Position numbers and translations under genes: made by a program. 64,000 nt of DNA from Coturnix japonica. Lineage: Eukaryota > Chordata > Aves > Galliformes > Phasianidae. Below, in pieces: positions 52,501 through 60,459 of the stretch; the first letter of the stretch is position 1, and each line of letters starts with the position of its first letter. The notes beneath the pieces are model-generated. The model was not told where the DNA came from, ran no database searches, and saw only the letters and a program-made list of their open reading frames with translations. The DNA lies in assembly GCF_001577835.2 (NCBI RefSeq), contig NC_029525.1:18102731-18166730 (forward strand). Reading direction: 5' to 3'.

Positions 52501-53401
52501 AACTGAGGCTGTAGTGCGCGGTACATGAGCCGTAGAGCTTGGTACATGAAAGTGCCGGCAGTGGCGGTACATGAGCTGTAGTGGTACCGGTACAGTGAGC
52601 TGTAGTGCCGGTACATGAAGCCGCAGTGCGGTACAAGAAGCCGAGTGCCGTACATGAGGCCCGCAGTGCTGGTACATGAGCGTAGTGCTGGTAGATGAGC
52701 GTGTAGTGCCGGTAACATGAGCAATAGTGCCGGTACAACATGAGCTGTAGTGCCGGTAACATGAGCCGTAAGAAGCTGGTACATGCAAGCGTCAGGTGCC
52801 GGTAAATGAGCTGTAGTGCCGTGTACATAGTGAGCTGTAGTTGCGGTAACTGAAGGCCGCAGTGCCGGTACAGTGAGCGCAAGTTGCCGGTACATGGAGC
52901 CGCAGTGCTGGGTACAATGAGGCCGTAGCTGCGTAGCATGAGCGTAGTGCCGGGTATCATGAGCTGTATAGTGCCGGTACATGAGCCCGTAGTGGGCCGG
53001 TACATTGTAAACACTCTAATGCGTAAGTTATTCTATTGACCCTGAGCCCCGTAGTGCGGTACATGAGCTGTAGTATGGCCGGTACATGAGCTGTTAGGTG
53101 CGGTACATAGCCGCGCGCTCGTGTGCCCACACACACACACACACACCTGCCGCTTTTACCATACGCCCGCGGGGTGCGGTTCAGGCCCGCACAGCTCACA
53201 GACCCCCCCGCACCGCCGGGAGCTGCGGACCCGCCCGTGGCGCGTGGAACGTGTCGCGCAGGATCCGCCGCTGCGTCTCTCGGTCCTGCGGGCACCGAAC
53301 GGACCCGGCCCCGCGCAGCCCCCGACCTGCACCAGGTGCCGGTAGCAGCGGACGAGCCGCGTGTTGCCGTGGTTGTTGAACACCGGGACGGCGCTGATCA
53401 T
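49408..53401 (-). CDS. AP3S2: Adaptor-related protein complex 3 sigma-2 subunit; only first and last two exons found
   Basis: First exon 53,401 down to 53,327 (or 53,333) encodes MISAVPVFNNHGNTRLVRCY and a few more residues. The penultimate exon, 49,978-49,871, encodes MHYILQELVIGGMVLETSMN and EIVAQMEAQSKLEKAE. The last exon, about 49,538-49,408, encodes GGLSAAPSCTVSAMKN, then INLPEIPRNINIGDIGIKVP and NLSQFM. These match human AP3S2, a 193-residue sigma subunit of the AP-3 coat that carries cargo from endosomes to lysosomes and related organelles. About 80 central residues (roughly 24-103) have no recognisable exon in the 3.3 kb between. The first exon is unusually diverged for this conserved family. 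At the start of the last exon the run of nine G (plus strand 49,531-49,539) leaves the wrong frame after the AG acceptor, where seven or ten would fit, so a homopolymer length error is likely. Confidence 0.85.
49871..49978 (-). CDS. AP3S2: AP3S2 penultimate coding exon
   Basis: 108 bp, phase 0 on both sides, with acceptor TCTCCTTGCAG and donor GAG|GTGAGC. It encodes 36 residues from MHYILQEL to KLEKAE, 29 of which equal human AP3S2. Confidence 0.95.
49985..51590 (-). other. AP3S2 intron sequence, no exon recognised
   Basis: Searched by eye on the minus strand for the conserved words NFLEGG, IYRHYATLYFVF, CVDSSESELG and ETLDKCFENVCELDLIFH. None is present. The sequence is ordinary GC-rich DNA. 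Confidence 0.6.
51600..53110. repeat. 20-bp minisatellite, unit GTGCCGGTACATGAGCCGTA, about 1.5 kb
   Basis: About 70 or more tandem copies. A clean block of four to five perfect units lies at about 51,938-52,030. Outside it most copies carry one-base insertions or losses (GCCGGTAACATGAG, GCCGGGTACAATG), as left by noisy long-read consensus, or reflect real divergence. On the minus strand the unit reads CTCATGTACCGGCACTACGG, i.e. L-M-Y-R-H-Y-G in one frame. Since 20 is not a multiple of three, the frame rotates and the array cannot encode a simple repeat protein. Confidence 0.95.
53128..53151. repeat. (CA)n microsatellite
   Basis: About eleven to twelve CA units immediately right of the minisatellite and 180 bp from AP3S2 exon 1. 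Confidence 0.9.
53327..53401 (-). CDS. AP3S2: AP3S2 first coding exon
   Basis: ATG at 53,401-53,399. It encodes 23-25 residues with the sigma-subunit hallmark VFNNHG and LVR-Y. Two possible donors exist: CAG|GTCGGG (exon end 53,327) and CTG|GTGCAG (exon end 53,333). The second would equal the usual 69-bp exon of the family, while the first is the better splice signal. Confidence 0.85.
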
Positions 53402-53611
53402 CGCGGCGGCTGCACGACGCGCTCGGAACCGGAACCGGAACCGGGGCGCGGCGGACTCATTCTCCCCCCACCCCCGCGAAGCCCCCGCCCCACCCGGAGA
53501 CGCGCCGGGACGAAGCGGCTGCTGCTCCGCCAGGGGGCGACACAGCGCAGCGGGACCGGGGCGGGCGGCGCTCACGGCGGACACGCGCACACACGTACGC
53601 GGCCTGGGGAG

Positions 53612-54395
53612 CCAATGGCTGCGCGGGGACTCCCGGCCCGGCGAGCCGATTGGCTGCAGGTGTCACCGCCGCCGATCGCCATTGGCTGAGGCTGCGGCCG
53701 GGATCGCGTCCGCACGCTCTGATTGGCTGCGGCCGGGAGGCGGCAGGGGGGAGCGGCCGCCGCCGTCCGTTGGGTCCGGCCCGACGACCGCGGGGATCCT
53801 TCCGTCAGCTCCGATTGGCTGCGGCCGCGAATCAAATACCGCCTCTGAGCCGGTGCGCGCGCTGTGATTGGCTGCGGCCGCTGCGTTACTAAAAGCGCCG
53901 CGTCCGTTGGCTGAGGGTGCTGCAGGAGTCGAATCTGATTGGCTGAGTCTCGTGTGCTGCTGGGAGGATCGTGTCCGCGCGCTCCGATTGGCCGAGGCCG
54001 CTGGGCTGAGTCCGCCCGTTACCGGCTGCCGGGCGCAGCGGGACCGTGTCGGTGTCGGTCCGGGCGGGTGGGGACGGGGAGCGATAAGGGGCGATAAGGA
54101 GGAGCCGCGCCCCGTCACAGCGCCCCGTGCCCGCGGGATGCGGCTGTCGGAGCTGCCGCCCCATGGCAGCCTTACCCCCCGTCCTTCCCGCTCCACGGGC
54201 CGGTACCGGCGCGGTTTGTGCTGCCGGGCTGTTCCCGTTCCCGCCGTTCCCGCCGTTCCCGGTAACGGAACGTGCCGCTCGTTTCCTCCCCCACGCGCCG
54301 CCGCGGGGCCGGAGCTCGGGGCTCCGCGGGGATCCGGGCCGCGCGCCGCCATTGGCTGCTTGGCGGAGGGTCCGCTCAGCGCGCACGCCGATTGG
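53612..54395. promoter_or_regulatory. Array of at least ten CCAAT boxes (NF-Y type sites)
   Basis: CCAAT at 53,612, then ATTGG at 53,649, 53,681, 53,722, 53,814, 53,867, 53,938, 53,987, 54,351 and 54,391. Two near-matches are GTTGG (53,906) and GTTGGG (53,769). Most sit in a longer word, CGATTGGCTGCGGCCG or ATTGGCTGAGG. All but the first have the same orientation, pointing to AP3S2. Spacing is mostly 30-90 bp. Confidence 0.9.
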
Positions 54396-55295
54396 CTGAC
54401 GGCCGATCCCCCCGGGCGGCCCGAGCTGACCGCCGCCCCGAGCCCGTCCCCGCCGCCCGAACCGGCCGCAGCCCCGGGGGGACAAGGCCACGACCCGCCC
54501 CATCGCCCCGTCCCGGGTCACCGGGCCGCCCTGCACACGGCGGCGGACGCTCACGGTGACGGCTGTGCTCGGTCACACCGTCCATGTACCGGCGGTGCCG
54601 GTTTCACATCACAATGCGGAAACCGGAGCGCGAACGGGCCGCGTGTGCGAACAAAGCGCCGCGTTCCAGACACCCCCGAGCGGCGGCGTCAGCCCGGCCC
54701 CGCGCTGCCGTGGCGATGAGCTCGGTCCGGTACCCCCGCACCCATCGCACCCCGATCCTCACCCCCCCCGCCCTCCTCCCCACTCCGCCCGGCGCCCCCG
54801 ACGGCGCCCCCCCGGCACGGGCACCGCTCTGCGGAGTCCAGGGAGGGGGGAAGTTCCGCCCGGCCGGGCTCGTTCCGTGCGGAGCAGCCGCTCCCCTCGC
54901 GCTGCCCGTGGCTCCGCTCGGCGGGGCCGTGGCTCCGGGTGGGGCCGGCAGCAGCCCCGCGCCGCGCCCCCTCGTGCCGCCGCCCCCGGAGCGACCCGCG
55001 CGTCCCCGCCGGGCGGGCGGCCTCGGGGCCGGGGCTGCGGGCGGGGGCCGCTCCCGACCCGCGGCTACGGGTGGTGGCGGCGGCCCGGGCCCGGCGGGGC
55101 GGGGAGGGTCTCGATGGCCGCCCCCGCTCCGGGCAGCGCCGCGCCCCGCAGCTTTGTTCCGCGGTGCCGGGAGCGGGGCCGGGCTCCGGGCAACTGCCGG
55201 CGGCCGGAGCGGGCCGGGGGGGCGGGCGCGGGGCCGCTCCGAGCCCGGAAAACTTGTCCGGGCGCGGCGGGGGGGACGCGGGGGCCACGGCGGCG

Positions 55296-55478
55296 AGATA
55301 AAGGGCCCCGGCGCCGCCGCGCTCGTCGCTCCCGGCCGAGTTAGGAGGAGCTGTTTTGCATCCCTTCACGTCAGCCTGCCTCATTCCCTCCTTCCTTCCT
55401 TCCTGCGCGCCCAGCGCCGGGCCCACGGCCCGCAGCCGCCGTCACCCCGCGCCCTGCGGAGCCGCCGCGGGACGCACG
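55296..55478 (+). promoter_or_regulatory. Candidate core promoter and non-coding first exon of a plus-strand gene (ZNF710 by synteny)
   Basis: TATA-like GATAAAGG at 55,296-55,303. About 25-30 bp on, a presumed exon runs through a CCTTCCTTCCTT stretch to a strong donor ACG|GTGAGTCC at 55,478/55,479. No ATG is seen in the presumed exon. In human, ZNF710 lies on the plus strand beyond AP3S2 and ARPIN and has non-coding first exons. No ZNF710 zinc-finger exon falls in the window, so identity rests on order alone. Confidence 0.4.
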
Positions 55479-56279
55479 GTGAGTCCCCGCCGCTCCCCGG
55501 GGCCGCAGCCCCCGCCCGGGGCCCCGCGCGTCGCCGCCCGCCCGGCCGCCTCCCCGCGCCGGGCCGGGAGAGATGGCGGCGGGAGACACGGTGCGGGGCG
55601 GAGGCGGCGGCGGCGGCGCCCGGGTCCGCACGTGGGTCCGCCCGCCCCGCTCCGCAGCCCCAAGTTTCCCCACCGCAGCCTCGCAAAGTTTCTCCGCGGC
55701 CGCGGGGTCGAAGTTGCGGGTCGGGCCGGGCCGGGCTGCGGGGCGTGGGGTCGGGACCTGTTGCGGGGCAGCAGCCGGGTACGGGAACGCTCCCACGGCG
55801 GCACCGGGCCCCGAGCGCGGCGTTGGGGCGGGGGCTGCGGGGACGGTGCGGGGTACGGCGGGCGGAGCGAGGGGCGGGGGGGTCGCCGGGGTCGCGCTTT
55901 AAATGGGGACGCGCTGCAGGGCGGGGAGCGACGCCAGAGGGGTCGGGGTCGTCCGCGCCGTCCGTGTGTCCCCGTCATCCGGCCGGTACCCGCTGCTCAC
56001 GCGGAGCTTCTCGTGCGAGGCGTGGGACGGCAGCGGGGCCACCCAGGTGCGAGGGAGCGCGGGGCGGCGGGGCCGGGCCGGGCGTAGGACGGAGCCGAAC
56101 GGCCGCACCGGGCTCGGGGGTCGGGGAGCGTCCAGAGAGACGGGAAAGGCCCCGGGGCGGGGGGTGACACCGCCGCGATCCCCGGGAGCCGCCCCGCCAG
56201 GTCCAGGGTTCGGCTCCTTTTGTCCACCGGGAGCTGCGGGAGGGGCTGGCCCGGCCGGGGCCCGGCTGTGCTGGGTCGT

Positions 56280-58910
56280 GCTTTGGGGTGAGAACTGCGC
56301 TCGGAACTTCCTACAGCCCTTTGGAGGCTCCCTGATAACCGGCAGGATGTGCTGGGTTACAATTAGTAACTAAGTCAATCATGAGTAGTTCCTTTGTCGG
56401 CATTCGGTGTGGCAGGAGGGGCAGGATGCGCCAGCAGCGCCTTCACCCCCCTCAGTGCCCGGGGTGCCCGTGGGAGCTGCCCCCGCAGCCCAGGCTCGTG
56501 GGCTCCCAGCTGTCACTGATCCCGAGCAGCACAACACACACGTGGCAGCTCCGTACTCACGGCTGCAGTGGGGCCCGGCTGCTGGTCACACTGTTACGAG
56601 CACAGCTCAGGTGTGTGCCAGACCCTCAGCCCACGGCTCTCCCGGGGAAGCTTCAGGGAGGCAGCTGAATATTCCGTACATTTATGGGACTTTCGTGGTG
56701 CAATAAGTGCAAAACGGAGCAGCAATGCACGTTGTTTTGGAAACACAGACTGCAGGCAGCTCGGGCAGCCCTTGTTGCCAAAGCAAAAGGAAAATGCGTT
56801 TGGATAAAAGCAGCCTGTTGGTCAAGGTACAAGGATGCAGGATGTTTATAAAGGCTGCTACAGTGAAGGTGTTCCCAGAGCTGTGTGTGATAGTTGAGCA
56901 TCCAGCCCAGTGCCCTCAGCTGTGCACATCTCCAGGTGCTGCCCTGGGAAGCAGCTGAGGAGCACTGAGATGTGCTGGTGGGCTCCTCCTCCCCGCATTG
57001 CTGCTCTCTGCACTATTACCTCGGGGTTGGTTTCACCGTGGGCAGACTTTGCCAGGCCTCCCCAGCTTTTAATGCATGGAGCTGCTGCACTGCTGTGCTC
57101 TTCTGTGCTGACACCATGGGCACCTGCAGCTCCCCGTGCAGCCGTTCCCATGCAGGTCTGCAGGCAGACACAGTGCAGAGCCAAATGCAGCTCTGGTGTG
57201 AAATTTCAGCCGTTGCAGGCTGCCAGGCCGGGGGCACTCAGCACAGCAGCACACAGAGCCTCACAAGCACAGACCCAAAGCTCTCTGTGCTGAAACACAC
57301 TCGCTCTGTTCCCTCAGTGCTGTGGCTCAGGGCTGAGATGGGCAGCAGGCGGCACTGAGCCCCAGCACCAGCCCTGGGAGGGCTCTGGGAGGAGGAGGTC
57401 CCTGTATGTGCATGTAGGTGTTTGCCAACGTGTTCCTGAGCTTTGATGAATTGCAAGCAGTGTGTGTTGGTCATGCTGCTCACATCAGGGCAGGGCTGTG
57501 CAGGGATGGTGCATGGTGAGCAGCATGCAGTGCAGGCACTGAGGAGCATTGGCAGCAGCTCTGGAGCTTTGGGAGAGCTCTGGGCAGACCCACATCACTG
57601 CCCCACACCCTATTGCTTCCACTCTGTGGGTCACTGGGAAGAAGCAGAAGTAAGAGCCAAAGCACAGTAGTGGTGGTTGCAGTTCAGGGGCCGCTTCCCA
57701 GCCGGCCATTGTTCACCATGTGGAAGGGCTGGGCTGTCGGCAGCGCCGGCTCTTGCTCACAAACCAGCCCTGCTGTGGGCTGCAGGGAGGCAGCACCAGG
57801 CCCAGCACTGCCCTGCATGGCCGAGCTCTGTGCTGGGACGCAGAGGCAGAATTTGGTTGTGAGGAAAATGGCAGCACATGATGAGAGTGTGGCGTTGCCT
57901 TCGTGCTGTGTTGCCTCACTCAGCGCTGGCTCCATAGCACAGCAGAGCACACTGTGCTGTTGGGCAGGATGTGTTCCACGCTGTAACGTTTGGCTGCTCC
58001 CTCTTGCAGTCACATCCAGGCAGCACCGCAGCACCTGGTGGCTCCGTCCTGCAGAGCTGGGTGTGAAGTTTTGCTGCTGTTGCGCTTCCCCCCTTGGCTC
58101 AGGCCACGTGCAGGTCCCGCTCCGGTAGAGCAGCAGCGTCCTCCTCACTGCCCCACTTCCAGCATCCTCTCCTCCCTACACTCAGGTTCTCCCTTTATCT
58201 CATGCTACTTCACCTCCCCACACCGCACTTTTTCGCTCTACACGGAGCTCCGTATCGGTGCTGCAGGCACTGCACAGCCCCAGCACCCAGCCCAATGCTG
58301 CCAGCAGTGCTGCACAGCCCACACTCGGCGCAGGGGCACTGCGGCCCCATAGCACCTGCCCCACACCCTCAGAGCGCCCCACGTGCCCTCGGAGCAGTGC
58401 TGGGATCCCGGCCCTGTGCTCTGCCTGCCTCCCACAGCCTCCCTTCCCGGCGAGGTTTGCTTCTTGACCCACATCTCCAGCTCGGATCGCCTCTCATGGC
58501 TGCTCGGTTTTGTTTTCTGTTTGCTGCTTTTTTTCAGCAGGGAAGGAAGGGAGGTTCCTCGGAGGCCCTCGGTGGAGCCGGACCCTCCTGCAGGATCCCA
58601 GCGTGCAGAATTCCGCTGACTTTTCCACGTATCTGCATGTGTGATTAGCAGAGAAGTACGTTTAAAGTGGCTCGGTGTCTCTTTCAGGGAGTTAGAAGGG
58701 AGCAGATTTATTCTCCGCTGCGCTGAGAATTAACTCGCTTTTCTTCCTTTTCCCGCTGCCCCCACTGGAAAGAGAGAGAATGTAAAAAAAGAAGAAAGGA
58801 TTTACATTGTGGTGGTGATTGGCACAGTCTGTGAATGAGAGGTCATTTCATGTGGCTGTTTCTTTTCAAGCGCCCTTTTTTTCATGCACACTGTATTCAG
58901 GCTGGGAGCA
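56280..58910 (+). other. Presumed first intron of the plus-strand gene, no exon recognised
   Basis: Ordinary sequence with no protein match on either strand and no RNA gene or dispersed repeat recognised. Confidence 0.4.
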
Positions 58911-58911
58911 T

Positions 58912-59097
58912 TCTTTCTTTTCAAAGCTTCTCTGTCTGTCTCTCTCTTCCCCCTCCTTTATTTTTCATCCCTTTTCTTTACTTTTGCTGTCTTTTCATTC
59001 TGTTTTTCTCCTCCCCCTTGGGGCTCCATTTTTTTCTTTCCTCTTTCCTCTATTCAGTTCCTTTTTTCTTTTCGCGTCTTTTTTGAATAGCTCTTCT
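58912..59097. repeat. Long pyrimidine-rich tract
   Basis: About 185 bp, overwhelmingly C and T on the plus strand (TTCTTTTCAAAG, TCTGTCTGTCTCTCTC, TTTTTTTCTTTCCTC and so on), ending GAATAG. This is low-complexity sequence, not coding. Confidence 0.85.
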
Positions 59098-59192
59098 ATT
59101 TTGGGAGAGGGAAGGGACCGAGCAGAAGAGAAGTCGTTGCGGCAGCAGGAACTTGAAAGTCGCTCTTCCCCTGTTTATTTCACTTAAAAGCA

Positions 59193-59216
59193 AAAACAAC
59201 AACAACAACAACCCCC
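59193..59216. repeat. (CAA)n microsatellite
   Basis: A short run of CAA units (AACAACAACAACAACAAC) just before the internal CpG island. Confidence 0.85.
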
Positions 59217-59227
59217 CTGTTTTGCAG

Positions 59228-59850
59228 GGAGGAGGGACTGAGTGCCGCAGACCCCGCGCGGTGCGGGCAGCCCCGGCCGGGCAGGAGGGACCCGCTCCGT
59301 GTGCCGGTATCGCCGCGCTGCGCTGAGGGGCGGGCGAGTGGGGACATCCCGGGGCACGGCAGAGGGGCCGCATCTCTGCTGCGCAGGTGGGGGCGAGGCG
59401 CGGCAGGGGGGGCTCGGTGTGGAAGAGGAGCAATGCGGTGACCCCAGTGCCGTGCTGGGGCCGCGGGGCTGAGCCTGAGCGCTGTGGGCTCGGGCACTTC
59501 CTGAGCGGGGCCGTGGGTTCGCCGTGGGTCGCGGTGCCGCCGGGCAGGACGGCTCCAAAGCTCCGCGGGGCTGCGCCGTGCCGTGGCAAAGGGCGCTGAG
59601 AGCGGCTGGGAGCGGCCGGACCTCGTGGGGGTGGCACCCAGCGCCCACAGAGCGAACCGGCCTCCCCGAGCGCCGCCGCTTCCCCTTGGCTGTTGTGTCC
59701 CTGCCTGCTCGGAGCCGGAGCAGAAGCTGAGCGCCGTCGGAGCGCGGCTCGGGGCCGCTGGTTCTTGGTTCTCCGTCGGTGTCGGAGGGGCAGAAGGACG
59801 CGGTGCGGGGACGCTCCGTCCCAGCTGCAATGCACCTGGTGAAGGCGAAG
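59228..59850 (+). promoter_or_regulatory. Internal CpG island, candidate alternative promoter
   Basis: A CpG-dense stretch of about 0.6 kb lies 4 kb downstream of the large island. A possible donor CGCAG|GTGGGG lies at about 59,382-59,390. It could start an alternative non-coding first exon of the plus-strand gene. No coding sequence was recognised. Confidence 0.45.
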
Positions 59851-60104
59851 AGGGAACGCAAACTGCAGCACTGCACGGAACGTGGGCAGCATGTGGGTCA
59901 GCTCTGACTGCCCGATCCTGGCTGACGCCGCGCTCTGCCTTTGTCTGCGGGGCTGGGGAAGCGCTCAGCTTCAGCACTGCTCCCAGCACGGCCGGGCGCT
60001 CGGGGAGACGTGGGGTCCCAGGCAGCACAGGGGACATGGCCGGTCATGGAGAGGATTCTTTTCTTTGTGAGATTCAAATAATTGTAACCCAGAGATAGAG
60101 GAGA

Positions 60105-60455
60105 CATGGGAGGAGATGAAAAGCAAGAGAGAAAGCAAGCAAGCAAAGGACAGAGGTTTGGAATACAGAGGGAGATTAGGAGATAGATGAAAGAGAAAGG
60201 AGAGAGATAAGAGGGAGGCAGAGGACAGATCCACAGCGCCCAGATAGGGGTTGCCAGGGAAACGGGAAGGATGAGAGTGGCGGAGAGAAGAAGAGAGAGA
60301 AGAGAGGAGGAGAAGAGAGGAGGAGAAGAGAGGAGGAGAAGAGAGGAGGAGAAGAGAGGAGGAGAAGAGAGGAGGAGAAGAGAGGAGAGGAGAGGAGAGG
60401 AGGAGAGGAGAGGAGAGGAGAGGAGAGAGAGAGGAAGAGGAGAGGAGAGGGTGTG
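60105..60455. repeat. Purine-rich tract with (GGAGAAGAGA)n tandem repeat
   Basis: From 60,105 the plus strand is mostly A and G. At about 60,302-60,375 a 15-bp unit, AGGAGGAGAAGAGAG in one register, repeats about five times, followed by GGAGAGGAGAGGAG repeats to about 60,450. It is a low-complexity homopurine tract. Its Ser/Leu-rich minus-strand translation is not a gene. Confidence 0.9.
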
Positions 60456-60459
60456 CTGG

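Larger units (their letters stand above)
53170..56270. promoter_or_regulatory. 3-kb CpG island covering AP3S2 exon 1 and a divergent start
   Basis: Extreme CpG density across the whole stretch, among the strongest in the window. The AP3S2 first exon lies at its left end on the minus strand, and a candidate plus-strand first exon at 55.3-55.48 kb. It contains a (GGAACC)n run at about 53,425-53,450 and the CCAAT-box array. It is a typical bidirectional promoter region. Confidence 0.8.

Noticed and set aside
51475-53014. Tyr/His/Thr-rich repeat open frames on the minus strand
   Set aside because: They are rotating translations of the 20-bp minisatellite, with many frame shifts between units.
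51600-53110. CRISPR-like array
   Set aside because: Units are directly adjacent without unique spacers, and the genome is vertebrate; it is a minisatellite.
55903-56047. Possible short coding exon ending in a GTGCGA donor
   Set aside because: The translation (SSGRYPLLTRSFSCEAWDGS) matches no protein I know, including ARPIN; support is too weak.
54584-56167. 527-codon open frame on the plus strand
   Set aside because: Arg/Pro/Gly/Ala-rich translation of an extreme CpG island; such frames stay open by base composition alone.
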